DNA of 64,000 nt from Thalassotalea_A litorea. GTDB taxonomy: Bacteria > Pseudomonadota > Gammaproteobacteria > Enterobacterales > Alteromonadaceae. Position numbers and translations under genes: made by a program. Under the pieces are notes generated by a model. The model was not told the origin of the DNA. It saw only the letters and a list, made by a program, of their open reading frames with translations, and searched no databases. This document shows positions 8,261 through 17,280 of the stretch, one piece after another (positions within the stretch are counted from its first letter, which is position 1; each line of letters starts with the position of its first letter). The stretch lies in assembly GCF_043642205.1 (NCBI RefSeq), contig NZ_JBHZSG010000002.1, forward strand, positions 1-64,000, written 5' to 3'.

Positions 8261-9279
8261 TGAAGTTAGCATTTATCTTGATTGTATCGGCATGCCTGAG
8301 TGTGCCGGTATTTGCCCAGCAGTCCTCGGGAGAAGAGTTATCTTCTGAAGAAAACCTTCCACAACAGGCTCCCGCGTTAGAACAATCTATCAAGCCGCAA
8401 CCGACCGCAAAACAGTGGCTGCAACGACTATCCAATTCATTACGACAATTAAATTTCGATACCTCATTTGTCGTGGTCCGTAACAATCGCGCAGAACCTT
8501 ATCGTTGGTTACATGGTATTGAAAACGGCCGTGAACTTGAATTAATTTCATTGCTTAATGGCCCCCGAAAAGAGGCCGTTAGGGTAGATAATACGGTTAG
8601 TTATTTTGAGTCTAATCAACAGCCTTATTCGGTTAACACCAACAGCATTAGCGGCCCCATTCCCCGGGCGTTCACTTCAGATATTGAAAAGATTTATCAA
8701 AGTTATGATTTGGTTGAAGTCGGAAAAAGCCGAATTCTTGGCCGCCCAGCACAGTTGATTCGTCTGGTTAGTAAGGACAAACAACGCTTTGGTTATTGGG
8801 TATGGTTGGATATCGAAAGTGGTCTATTGCTGAAAGCGGCAATTATCAATAACGAGGGTGAGTTGCTGGAACAAATACAGTTCACTCACCTGACAATCAG
8901 CGAAAAGTCTAATGACATGCTGCAGCAATTGCTTGAAGCCGAGTTGCCGAATACCCATGATAATCCATCGGAAGTCACTCAGGCCCAGCTAAAATGGCGC
9001 GTAAACTGGTTACCTAATGGCTTTGATATGTTAGAGTCCAATCAACATTTTGTGGAAACGATTAACCTTCCTGTTGATTTTTTGTTGTTCAATGATGGTT
9101 TAGTCGACGTTTCAGTGTATGTGAGTACAACCGATGAGGCGCCGCGTAAATCTTCGATTAACCAAACCGGTGCAACGGTTCTGCTTTCACAAATTCGTGA
9201 AGGTTACGAAATCAATATCGTTGGCAAAGTACCAGCCCAGACAGCGAACGCAATCGCGGACTCCATAACGTTTAATTAA
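8260..9279 (+). CDS. rseB: Sigma-E regulatory protein RseB (MucB)
   Basis: A 339-residue periplasmic protein with a signal peptide at residues 1-20 (cut after VFA). The LolA/LppX-like N-terminal fold carries SLRQLNFDTSFVVVRNN and a C-terminal MucB domain follows. The family binds the periplasmic part of RseA and shields it from DegS, releasing it on sensing off-pathway lipopolysaccharide. Length is close to E. coli RseB (318). In most relatives rseC follows directly. Here about 870 bp of repeats come between. Confidence 0.95.
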   Translation: MKLAFILIVSACLSVPVFAQQSSGEELSSEENLPQQAPALEQSIKPQPTAKQWLQRLSNSLRQLNFDTSFVVVRNNRAEPYRWLHGIENGRELELISLLNGPRKEAVRVDNTVSYFESNQQPYSVNTNSISGPIPRAFTSDIEKIYQSYDLVEVGKSRILGRPAQLIRLVSKDKQRFGYWVWLDIESGLLLKAAIINNEGELLEQIQFTHLTISEKSNDMLQQLLEAELPNTHDNPSEVTQAQLKWRVNWLPNGFDMLESNQHFVETINLPVDFLLFNDGLVDVSVYVSTTDEAPRKSSINQTGATVLLSQIREGYEINIVGKVPAQTANAIADSITFN

Positions 9280-10153
9280 ACACGGTTTAGGAAAAATGTT
9301 AACTACGTTAACGGGTGGATAAAACCTTTGTGCCGGCAGGTTTTTAGGTGACAACTGCGTAGGTGGAAAAAACCTTAGTGGCGGCAGGTTTTTGGGTGAC
9401 AATCCGTCATCTTCACAGCCTACTCATCATATACAAACCCAAGTCTGTCTCCTTACACTCAACTCCGTCATCCTCAGCCTTAACCTCGTCATCCTCACGA
9501 AAGTGGGGATCTGCTTTTGCATTAGATTCCCAGTAGTGTCTGGGAATGACGGGAAGGGTAGTCACCCCGGGACGACTTCAATTGTAAAAGCCAGTCAACC
9601 TGAAAGGCCCCAGCGTTATCCTCACGAAAGTGGGGATCTGCTTTTGCATTAGATTCCCAGTAGTATCTGGGAATGACGGAATGGGTAGTCACCCTCAACT
9701 CCGTCATCCCCACCCTAATCCCGGTCATCCTTAAACTCAACTCCGTCATCCTCAGCCTTAACCTCGTCATCCTCACGAAAGTGGGGATCTGCTTTTGCGT
9801 TAGATTCCCAGTAGTATCTGGGAATGACGGGAAGTGTAGTCACCCCGGGACGACTTCAATTGTAAAAGCCAGTCAACCTGAAAGGCCCCAGCGTCATCCT
9901 CACGAAAGTGGGGATCTGCTTTGCATTAGATTCCCAGTAGTATCTGGGAATGACGGGGAGGGTAGTCAACCGAGGAGAACTTCAGTTCGATTTGTCACCA
10001 GGCGCAGTGTTGTTTGCTGTGGCTGTCACCCTGACGTATTCGCCTCTCACCTAACACCACCTCGTTGGCGTTGTTTTCAACGCCGCTAGAACTTTAGCGC
10101 CCAAACAAGGTACAATTCCCTTATCATTCACCTAAAATCACTTTTGAACCTTT
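9280..10153. repeat. Repeat block splitting rseB from rseC
   Basis: No gene is supported. It begins with GGTGGATAAAACC...GGTTTTTAGGTGAC modules, the reverse orientation of the 48-bp family (about 9311-9400). Four REP-like copies follow in minus orientation (9487-9551, 9614-9678, 9765-9829, 9892-9955), separated by CTCCGTCATCC-type spacers. It ends in GGTGAC-type modules and a GGCGTTGTTTTCAACGCC hairpin near 10067-10084. Unbroken reading frames here exist only because the repeats lack stops. Confidence 0.9.
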
Positions 10154-10642
10154 ATGATTGAAGAAACTGCCCGCGTAACCCGCGTTGAAGGCAACCAGGT
10201 CGATGTCGAAAGCGTGGTGAAATCCGGATGTTCAAGCTGCCAGCAAATCGATACCTGTGGTAGTGGCCAGGTTGCAAAGGGCTTGGGCGTCAGACATATG
10301 AAACTGACTTTAACAACCGAGCTTGAGTTACTCGTTGGCGACGAAGTTGTCATCGCATTGCCTCAAAGTCAGCTACTGTCAGCGGCGTTGCAAGTCTATA
10401 TATTGCCGCTTATCGGCTTAATAGCCGCGGGAGCCTTTGGCCAGTTTTTCTTGGTCCAGCAATGGGCGTTGCATGAATTGTCTGCATTGGCTCTGGCCGT
10501 TATTGGCGGGGTAAGCGGATTTTATTTAGCGCGCTTCATGCAACAGCAACCCAAAAGAAAGCAGGCGCTTGAGGTTAAGATCTTAAGAAAATGCGATAAA
10601 AGTTCCGACCCACGGGCAATCCCGGTCAATATCCGTAACTAA
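10154..10642 (+). CDS. rseC: SoxR-reducing / sigma-E modulator protein RseC
   Basis: A 162-residue inner-membrane protein of the RseC/MucC family, whose members modulate sigma-E or help reduce SoxR. The N-terminal cytoplasmic part has the four-cysteine cluster SGCSSCQQIDTCGSG near residue 25. Two membrane helices follow, at about residues 75-97 and 103-122. Length matches E. coli RseC (159). The separation from rseB by repeats leaves open whether it is still cotranscribed with rpoE. It sits 75 bp before lepA. Confidence 0.92.
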   Translation: MIEETARVTRVEGNQVDVESVVKSGCSSCQQIDTCGSGQVAKGLGVRHMKLTLTTELELLVGDEVVIALPQSQLLSAALQVYILPLIGLIAAGAFGQFFLVQQWALHELSALALAVIGGVSGFYLARFMQQQPKRKQALEVKILRKCDKSSDPRAIPVNIRN

Positions 10643-10717
10643 AGATAGCCCCGGCGCTTTAAATTAGCTAAAATCACGCCATTATTGATTTTTATTGCAA
10701 CCTAGTATTTTCCTCCT

Positions 10718-12508
10718 ATGAAGCATATCCGAAATTTTTCTATCATTGCTCACATCGACCACGGTAAATCGACTTTGTCGGATCGCCTGATACAGCATTG
10801 CGGCGGCCTGGCTGATCGTGAAATGGAATCACAGGTTCTCGATTCCATGGATTTGGAGCGTGAGCGTGGTATCACGATCAAGGCTCAAAGCGTTACTTTG
10901 GATTACAAAGCCAAAGATGGCGAAACCTATCAGTTAAACTTTATCGATACGCCGGGTCACGTAGATTTTTCTTATGAGGTTTCTCGCTCCCTTGCTGCCT
11001 GTGAAGGTGCGTTGCTTGTGGTTGACGCCGGGCAAGGTGTTGAAGCCCAGACGCTGGCCAACTGCTATACCGCGATTGAGATGGATTTGGAAGTTGTGCC
11101 AATCCTGAACAAGATTGATTTACCACAAGCAGATCCAGATCGCGTATGTGAAGAAATTGAAGACATTATTGGTATTGACGCAACAGATGCGGTTCGATGC
11201 TCTGCTAAAACCGGTATTGGCATTGAAGATGTGCTGGAAAGTATCGTCGCCAATATTCCTCCACCAGAAGGCGAGCCGGAAGAAAAGCTGCAAGCGTTAA
11301 TCATCGATTCCTGGTTTGATAATTATCAGGGCGTTGTTTCGTTAGTACGTGTTGTGCATGGTGAAATTAAAGCCGGCGATAAGATGACGGTAATGTCTAC
11401 CGGACAGAATCATATCATCGATAAAGTCGGTATTTTCACGCCGAAACAAACCGATACCGGTGTTCTGAAGACCGGCGAGGTTGGCTTTGTAATCGCTGGC
11501 ATCAAGGAAATTCATGGTGCCCCTGTTGGTGATACATTAACCATGACTCGCAATCCTGCAGCACAAGCACTTCCCGGTTTCCAGAAAGTGAAACCTCAGG
11601 TTTATGCTGGTATTTTCCCAATCAGTTCCGATGATTTTGAAAACTTCCGAGATGCGCTGAATAAACTAAGCTTAAATGATGCGTCTTTATTCTTTGAACC
11701 TGAGTCTTCAGGGGCATTAGGATTTGGTTTCCGTTGTGGCTTCTTAGGTATGCTGCACATGGAAATCATCCAGGAGCGGTTAGCACGCGAATATGATCTG
11801 GATTTGATCACCACGGCGCCAACGGTAAATTATGAAGTATTGCGTACTGATGGTACGGTATTAAAAATAGATAATCCGTCGGATTTACCGGCGGTTAACG
11901 AAATCTCTGAAATTCGAGAGCCGATTGTTGAAGCTCATATTCTGGTACCGCAGGAACACTTAGGTAACGTGATTACCTTATGTATCGAGAAACGTGGTGT
12001 GCAGAAAAACATGACCTATCATGGTAATCAGGTCGCCGTTGTTTATGAGTTACCGATGGCGGAAGTTGTTATGGACTTTTTCGATAAGTTGAAATCTACA
12101 TCACGAGGCTATGCGTCGTTAGATTATAACTTTGTGCGCTTTGAAGCCTCCGACATGGTGCGTACTGATGTCTTGATCAATGGTGATAGAGTCGATGCGC
12201 TAGCGATGATCACTCATCGTTCGAATTCCGTCTCGCGTGGTCGTCAACTTGTTGATAAGTTGAAGGAATTAATCCACAGGCAAATGTTTGATGTTGCCAT
12301 TCAAGCGGCAATTGGCAACAATGTTATTGCTCGGACAACAGTGAAACAACTGCGCAAGAACGTAATCGCCAAATGTTACGGTGGTGACGTCAGCCGTAAG
12401 AAGAAACTCTTACAAAAACAAAAAGAAGGTAAAAAACGGATGAAACAGGTCGGTAGTGTTGAAGTACCTCAGGAAGCGTTTTTGGCCGTTTTAAAATTAG
12501 GAAAATAA
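10718..12508 (+). CDS. lepA: Elongation factor 4 (ribosome back-translocase)
   Basis: A 596-residue translational GTPase. G1 is AHIDHGKST (residues 11-19), G2 includes RGITIKAQ, G3 DTPGH, G4 NKID and G5 SAKTG. Domains II and III follow, plus the LepA-specific C-terminal domain ending YGGDVSRKKKLLQKQKEGKKRMK, a basic tail that contacts the ribosome. Length is near E. coli LepA (599). Followed 6 bp later by lepB, as in E. coli, so the two are cotranscribed. Confidence 0.98.
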   Translation: MKHIRNFSIIAHIDHGKSTLSDRLIQHCGGLADREMESQVLDSMDLERERGITIKAQSVTLDYKAKDGETYQLNFIDTPGHVDFSYEVSRSLAACEGALLVVDAGQGVEAQTLANCYTAIEMDLEVVPILNKIDLPQADPDRVCEEIEDIIGIDATDAVRCSAKTGIGIEDVLESIVANIPPPEGEPEEKLQALIIDSWFDNYQGVVSLVRVVHGEIKAGDKMTVMSTGQNHIIDKVGIFTPKQTDTGVLKTGEVGFVIAGIKEIHGAPVGDTLTMTRNPAAQALPGFQKVKPQVYAGIFPISSDDFENFRDALNKLSLNDASLFFEPESSGALGFGFRCGFLGMLHMEIIQERLAREYDLDLITTAPTVNYEVLRTDGTVLKIDNPSDLPAVNEISEIREPIVEAHILVPQEHLGNVITLCIEKRGVQKNMTYHGNQVAVVYELPMAEVVMDFFDKLKSTSRGYASLDYNFVRFEASDMVRTDVLINGDRVDALAMITHRSNSVSRGRQLVDKLKELIHRQMFDVAIQAAIGNNVIARTTVKQLRKNVIAKCYGGDVSRKKKLLQKQKEGKKRMKQVGSVEVPQEAFLAVLKLGK

Positions 12509-12514
12509 CAGGCT

Positions 12515-13435
12515 ATGGCAATGTACTTTTCATTGATTTTGGTGGTTGCAACATTAATTACCGGGACCGTTTGGTTGCTTGATAAATTTGTGTTTGCACC
12601 CAAACGTCAATTAAACCTCGCGGCAACGCAGGCCCAATGCGCGCAACCATTGAGTGAAGAAGCTGAGCGGAAAATTACCGAACCGAATGGTCTGGTTGAA
12701 ACATCGGTACAAATTTTTCCGGTCATCGCTTTTGTCATGGTACTTCGTTCGTTTATTTACGAACCTTTCCAGATCCCCAGCGGCTCGATGATGCCGAACC
12801 TGTTTGATGGTGACTTCATTCTGGTAAACAAATTTAACTATGGGCTAAGAGAGCCCGTAACCCGTACCAAATTTTGGGAAAATGGCGCGCCCGAGCGTGG
12901 TGATGTGGTGGTCTTCAAATACCCGGAAGATGAACGTGTCGATTTCATCAAGCGCGTTATTGGTGTTCCAGGTGATGTGGTGATTTACCGTAACAAAACC
13001 TTGTATATCAAGCCTGCTTGCGCGGAGCAATCTACCGATTGCCCAGGCGCTGATAAAGTCATGAATGACTTTATCGCTACGGGCGAATATTTCCAGATGG
13101 ATATGCCGATGACCCGTTACAATGAAAAACTGCCGGGTCGAGATCATGAAATTTTGGTGAATAACAATACCTATCAGCAGACCCGTCGTTTTCATAATCA
13201 ACCCGGTACCGTTCGTGGTGAATGGGTGGTTCCAGAAGGTCAATATTTCGTGATGGGAGATAACCGCGATAATTCTCAGGACAGCCGTTTCTGGGGGTTT
13301 GTGCCGGAAGATAACCTGGTCGGTGAAGCTGTTGCTATCTGGATGAGTTTTGACTTTGAGCGCACGCCAGACAGCTGGCTACCAACATGGGTACCAACCG
13401 GTGTTCGCTTTGAGCGCATTGGTGGAATTAATTAA
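12515..13435 (+). CDS. lepB: Signal peptidase I
   Basis: A 306-residue inner-membrane serine protease that removes Sec signal peptides on the periplasmic side. Two N-terminal membrane segments are visible (about residues 3-24 and 60-82). The catalytic Ser is residue 91 in QIPSGSMMPNL and the general-base Lys is residue 146 in DFIKRVIGVPGD. Box E reads MGDNRDNSQDSRFWG. Slightly shorter than E. coli LepB (324). It follows lepA by 6 bp and abuts rnc with no spacer. Confidence 0.97.
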   Translation: MAMYFSLILVVATLITGTVWLLDKFVFAPKRQLNLAATQAQCAQPLSEEAERKITEPNGLVETSVQIFPVIAFVMVLRSFIYEPFQIPSGSMMPNLFDGDFILVNKFNYGLREPVTRTKFWENGAPERGDVVVFKYPEDERVDFIKRVIGVPGDVVIYRNKTLYIKPACAEQSTDCPGADKVMNDFIATGEYFQMDMPMTRYNEKLPGRDHEILVNNNTYQQTRRFHNQPGTVRGEWVVPEGQYFVMGDNRDNSQDSRFWGFVPEDNLVGEAVAIWMSFDFERTPDSWLPTWVPTGVRFERIGGIN

Positions 13436-14116
13436 TTGACTGGTATTGATAAGATTAAACAACTGAGTAATCGCTTAGGTTATCAATTTAATGATCCTGG
13501 ACTACTGGTTCAGGCGCTAACGCACCGTAGTGCCAAAGGGAAGAACAATGAACGTCTGGAATTTCTGGGCGATTCAATCTTAGGCTATATCATTGCCAAT
13601 GAACTGTATCGCAGGTTTCCGGATGCCTCAGAAGGTGAACTAACCCGGATGCGTTCCAGCCTGGTCAGGGGTGTCACCCTGGCTGAAATTGCCCGTGACT
13701 TTAATTTGGGTGACTATTTGCTGATGGGGCCGGGCGAGTTAAAAAGTGGCGGTTTCAGACGTGAATCGATATTGGAAGATGCCATAGAAGCCATTATTGG
13801 CGCCGTATATCTGGACTCCGATCTTAGTTGTTGTCAATCTCTGGTAAACAAATGGTTCAGTCAACGGCTCGACCAGATACGACCGGGAAAAGCCCAAAAA
13901 GATCCGAAAACCCGTTTACAGGAATACCTTCAGGGAAGACAGTTACCGTTACCGACCTACGAAGTGATCAATACCACAGGACAATCCCATAATCAGGAAT
14001 TTACTGTAAGTTGTCTGGTCTCTGGTGTAGAACAAAAGATTGTTAGTAAAGGCAATTCACGACGCAAAGCTGAACAAGCAGCGGCAAAGCAAGCCTTGGA
14101 GTTTCTCAATGTCTGA
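13436..14116 (+). CDS. rnc: Ribonuclease III
   Basis: A 226-residue double-strand-specific endoribonuclease for rRNA and mRNA processing, exactly the length of the E. coli enzyme. The signature ERLEFLGDSILGYIIANEL (about residues 36-54) carries the catalytic acids, and a second acidic set lies in ESILEDAIEAIIGAVYLDSD. The double-stranded RNA-binding domain occupies about 155-226. The start is a TTG immediately after the lepB stop, chosen because it gives the conserved N-terminus and no ATG is available nearby. The era start lies inside its end. Confidence 0.96.
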   Translation: MTGIDKIKQLSNRLGYQFNDPGLLVQALTHRSAKGKNNERLEFLGDSILGYIIANELYRRFPDASEGELTRMRSSLVRGVTLAEIARDFNLGDYLLMGPGELKSGGFRRESILEDAIEAIIGAVYLDSDLSCCQSLVNKWFSQRLDQIRPGKAQKDPKTRLQEYLQGRQLPLPTYEVINTTGQSHNQEFTVSCLVSGVEQKIVSKGNSRRKAEQAAAKQALEFLNV

Positions 14117-15020
14117 ACAAACCCGCCATTGTGGCCTGGTCGCATTAGTTGGCCGGCCAAATGTTGGTAAATCTACACTACTGAATGCGCTTTTAGGGCA
14201 AAAAGTCAGTATAACGTCCCGCAAACCACAAACCACTCGTCATCGTATCCTTGGCATTCTAAGCGAAGATAACAGGCAAGCCGTGTTGGTGGATACGCCA
14301 GGTTTACATTCGGATGAAAAGCGCGCGATAAACCGCTTAATGAACCGGGCAGCCAGTAGTTCGATTGCCGAAGTTGAGCTTATTGTATTTTTAGTCGAAG
14401 GTACTCATTGGACTGACGATGATCAACTGGTACTCAATAAAGTCAAAAAAAGTGGCAGACCGGTGATCCTGGCGATCAATAAAAGTGATAACGTCCAGGA
14501 TAAGGAAGAGCTATTGCCGCATCTGCAAATCTTGGGTCAGTTGCACGATTTTCAGGATATTATTCCAATCAGTGCCACTAAGGGAGATAACGTCGATCAA
14601 ATTCGCCAACGCTGCCTTGATGCGTTGCCCGAAGGCGACTTCTGGTTTCCTGAAGATTACATCACCGATCGTTCCTCGCGGTTTATGGCCTCGGAAATTA
14701 TTCGTGAAAAATTGATGCGCTTTACTGGGGATGAACTGCCGTATTCAACCACCGTCGAAATTGAACAGTTTAAAATTGATCAAAGCGGCATTGTTCACAT
14801 CAATGCATTGATTCTGGTTGAGCGTAATTCACAAAAGCGGATGGTCATTGGCAATAAAGGTGAGAAGCTAAAAGTCATAGGCCGTGAAGCTCGCCGTGAT
14901 ATTGAAAACCTACTGCAACGTCAGGTATTTCTTGAAACCTGGGTTAAGGTTAAATCCGGATGGGCCGATGACGAGCGAGCCCTGCGTAGTTTAGGGTACG
15001 GTGACGATTACTCGGGATAG
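14109..15020 (+). CDS. era: GTPase Era
   Basis: A 303-residue GTPase needed for 16S rRNA maturation and 30S assembly. G1 is GRPNVGKST, the switch region has KPQTTRHRILGI, G3 DTPG, G4 NKSD and G5 SATKG. The C-terminal KH RNA-binding domain contains IGNKGEKLKVIG. The ATG at 14109 has a GGAG box about 8 bases upstream and overlaps the end of rnc by 8 bp, the usual coupling. A longer frame from 14040 would run into rnc and is not preferred. Confidence 0.97.
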   Translation: MSEQTRHCGLVALVGRPNVGKSTLLNALLGQKVSITSRKPQTTRHRILGILSEDNRQAVLVDTPGLHSDEKRAINRLMNRAASSSIAEVELIVFLVEGTHWTDDDQLVLNKVKKSGRPVILAINKSDNVQDKEELLPHLQILGQLHDFQDIIPISATKGDNVDQIRQRCLDALPEGDFWFPEDYITDRSSRFMASEIIREKLMRFTGDELPYSTTVEIEQFKIDQSGIVHINALILVERNSQKRMVIGNKGEKLKVIGREARRDIENLLQRQVFLETWVKVKSGWADDERALRSLGYGDDYSG

Positions 15021-15022
15021 GC

Positions 15023-15739
15023 ATGAACAGGGATAGGGAACTGGCGTTACAGACCGTATATTTGCTGCATTCGAGGCCTTATCGAGAAAATAGCTTATTG
15101 CTAAATTTATTGTCAAAGGAACTCGGGCATATTAGTGCTATTGCCCACGCTGGCAGCAGTCGCAAGAATAGTAAACGCGCTCAGTTACAACCCTTTTCAA
15201 CATTGCAGGTTGAGCTAAAAGGTAAAGGCTCTTTGCCGACGCTGACGCAAATCGAAAAAGCACAATTACCGTTACCTTTGTCAAGGCAATTTCTCTACAG
15301 TGGATTTTATCTTAATGAGTTGTGTGTTCGTCTTCTGCCTCAGGATATAAGCTGTGAGCCTCTGTTTTCTCACTACCACCAAGCCCTTCTTAATCTTGAA
15401 CAACAAGCGCCCATTGAACCTATCTTAAGAAGCTTTGAGTTTGCTTTACTTGAAGAACTTGGTCTTGGTATCGATTTTTCAGTACTGGATGACGGGCATC
15501 AGGTTCAGGAGACAAGTCCGCAGTTTTGGTATTACCTGCCTGAGCAGGGACTGGTTGCCGCGGATTATGATCGTAATCTCAATAAATTGGCTACCAGTCA
15601 TTTACTGGCAATAAGGGATGGAAATTTACAGGATCCAGACGTACTATTGACCTGTAAAACGCTGATGAGGCAAGTATTTAAACCTTTATTGGGGCATCGC
15701 CCACTGCAAAGCCGTAAACTGTTTGCTTATAGCAAATAG
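15023..15739 (+). CDS. recO: DNA repair protein RecO
   Basis: A 238-residue protein of the RecFOR pathway that anneals strands and helps load RecA onto SSB-coated DNA. The N-terminal OB fold begins QTVYLLHSRPYRENSLLLNLLSKELG. The helical C-terminal part includes LLPQDISCEPLFSHYHQALLNL and SFEFALLEELGLGIDF. Length fits E. coli RecO (242). It starts 2 bp after era in the conserved era-recO-pdxJ order. Confidence 0.95.
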   Translation: MNRDRELALQTVYLLHSRPYRENSLLLNLLSKELGHISAIAHAGSSRKNSKRAQLQPFSTLQVELKGKGSLPTLTQIEKAQLPLPLSRQFLYSGFYLNELCVRLLPQDISCEPLFSHYHQALLNLEQQAPIEPILRSFEFALLEELGLGIDFSVLDDGHQVQETSPQFWYYLPEQGLVAADYDRNLNKLATSHLLAIRDGNLQDPDVLLTCKTLMRQVFKPLLGHRPLQSRKLFAYSK

Positions 15740-15772
15740 TCATTTTTAGTTTTTTAGAGTAGTCGTTAAACC

Positions 15773-16540
15773 ATGAAAGATATATTACTGGGTGTAAACG
15801 TTGATCATATTGCCACGCTGCGTCAGGCTCGTGGTACTAGCTATCCCGATCCGGTGCATGCTGCATCAGTTGCAGAACATGCCGGCGCCGATGGCATAAC
15901 CATTCATCTGCGTGAAGACAGACGTCATATCAACGATCGTGATGTGGAAGTGATGGCCAGAACGTTACAAACCCGAATGAATCTGGAAATGGCGGTTACC
16001 GATGAAATGCTGACAATTGCCGCGCAGATTAAACCCAAATTTTGTTGTCTTGTCCCTGAAAAACGGGAGGAGTTGACGACGGAAGGCGGGCTTGATGTGG
16101 CAGGTCAATTGCTGAAAGTCAGTGACGCGGTTCAACGGCTGCATAGCCACGGCACGACAGTGAGCTTATTTATTGATGCCGACATTGCACAAATCGATGC
16201 GGCTAAGGCAACAGGTGCAGCGTTTATCGAAATCCATACTGGCCAGTATGCTGAAGCTCAAACCGAGACGGAAATGCATGAAGAACTGGCACGTTTAATC
16301 AAAGGGATTGAATATGCCGACTCGATTGGACTAAAGGTCAATGCCGGGCATGGATTACATTACTTCAATGTAAAACCGATTGCGGCGATACCGCAAATCA
16401 TCGAGTTGAATATTGGCCACGCTATTATCGCCCGGGCTGCCATTGATGGCCTGGACAAAGCGGTCCGTGATATGAAGCAGCTGATGCTTGATGCCAGAGC
16501 TATGAAGCTTGACCCGTTTAAAGCGGCGAGTGGGCACTAA
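15773..16540 (+). CDS. pdxJ: Pyridoxine 5'-phosphate synthase
   Basis: A 255-residue TIM-barrel enzyme that condenses 1-deoxy-D-xylulose 5-phosphate with 3-amino-2-oxopropyl phosphate to make pyridoxine phosphate (DXP-dependent vitamin B6 pathway). The N-terminus GVNVDHIATLRQARGTSYPDP holds phosphate- and substrate-binding residues. HLREDRRHI and the C-terminal NAGHGLHYFNV and IGHAIIARA are also characteristic. About 12 residues longer than E. coli PdxJ (243), mostly at the C-terminus. acpS normally follows directly; here 740 bp of repeats intervene. Confidence 0.97.
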   Translation: MKDILLGVNVDHIATLRQARGTSYPDPVHAASVAEHAGADGITIHLREDRRHINDRDVEVMARTLQTRMNLEMAVTDEMLTIAAQIKPKFCCLVPEKREELTTEGGLDVAGQLLKVSDAVQRLHSHGTTVSLFIDADIAQIDAAKATGAAFIEIHTGQYAEAQTETEMHEELARLIKGIEYADSIGLKVNAGHGLHYFNVKPIAAIPQIIELNIGHAIIARAAIDGLDKAVRDMKQLMLDARAMKLDPFKAASGH

Positions 16541-16552
16541 ACTCAAAACGCG

Positions 16553-16860
16553 ACGCGTTTTGAAGGTGGAATTGAAACAGAATACGTTTCAAAGGTGGAA
16601 TTGAAACAGAATACGTTTCAAAGGTGGAATTGAAACAGAATACGTTTCAAAGGTGGAATTGAAACAGANNNNNNNNNNNNNNNNNNNNNNNNNNNNNNNN
16701 NNNNNNNNNNNNNNNNNNNNNNNNNNNNNNNNNNNNNNNNNNNNNNNNNNNNNNNNNNNNNNNNNNNNATACGTTTCAAAGGTGGAGTCGAAACAGAATA
16801 CGTTTCAAAGGTGGAGTCGAATCAAAAGTGATTCGAGGGTGGAGTTTCAGCAGAGCTGAA
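16553..16860. repeat. 29-bp tandem hairpin array, GGTGGA linker, with assembly gap
   Basis: Units of 29 bp read GGTGGAATTGAAAC, AGAATAC, GTTTCAAA. The linker GGTGGA is followed by a 7-bp stem TTGAAAC/GTTTCAA. Positions 16669-16768 are 100 N inside the array, so the true unit number is unknown. After the gap the linker becomes GGTGGAGTC, and the last units switch stem: TCGAATCA/TGATTCGA near 16817-16836 and TTTCAGC/GCTGAAA near 16846-16862. Confidence 0.9.
16669..16768. other. Assembly gap (100 N)
   Basis: Exactly 100 undetermined bases, the usual placeholder for a scaffold gap of unknown length, in the middle of the 29-bp tandem array. Confidence 0.99.
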
Positions 16861-17280
16861 ATGGTTTTAACCAGGAATGGTTTAGATGCCGAAAATGCAC
16901 AAGTACATGGATGTATGCAGGTAGAATAACGCACAAATACATGGATGTATGCAGGTAGAATAACGCAGGAGCAGTTATCGAGGAGCAGTTATCGAGGGGC
17001 AATTTTCGGTGGAGTCGAGACTATTCGCCTCGAGGTAGCTTTTCGTCAGCCTGTGCAAAAGCGAGATCCCGGCCTTGACTCAGGCATCCATGCTTCGTTC
17101 TACCTCCTACATCCTGTAGTCGTACGCCAGGATGACGAGGAAAGAGACGGTTCGTTGTCATAGCGTTAGCCGTCACCTAAAAACCGCAAGCGGAGCAGGT
17201 TTTATCCACCTTCGTCAGAGTCCACCATAAAATAGACGCAGTGGAATATTTTACTCCACCTTATGACTTAAGGAGCTTTT
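16861..17280. repeat. Repeat cluster before acpS with a linker orientation switch
   Basis: No gene is supported. It contains two tandem copies of a ~34-bp unit with the palindrome (G/A)TACATGGATGTAT and AGGTAGAATAACGCA (about 16895-16970). Two GAGCAGTTATCGAG repeats follow, then a GGTGGAGTCGAGAC module at about 17010. After a short unique stretch the linkers turn round to CCACC: a TCACCTAAAAACCGC...GGTTTTATCCACC module (about 17173-17210) and CCACCATAAAATA...ATATTTTACTCCACC (about 17222-17262). TTAAGGAGC at about 17268-17276 is the likely acpS ribosome-binding site. Confidence 0.8.

Noticed and set aside
9673..10089. 138-residue open frame through the rseB-rseC gap
   Set aside because: It reads across several REP-like copies; the same peptide fragments recur in every repeat block and on both strands, so it is an artefact of stop-free repeats.
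14040..14108. Longer Era with 23 extra residues
   Set aside because: The extension is an alternate-frame reading of rnc; the ATG at 14109 has a good GGAG box and the expected overlap.
16553..16860. Possible CRISPR array (regular ~29-bp repeats)
   Set aside because: There are no distinct spacers: units follow each other directly, each unit is one linker plus one hairpin, and no cas gene is present.
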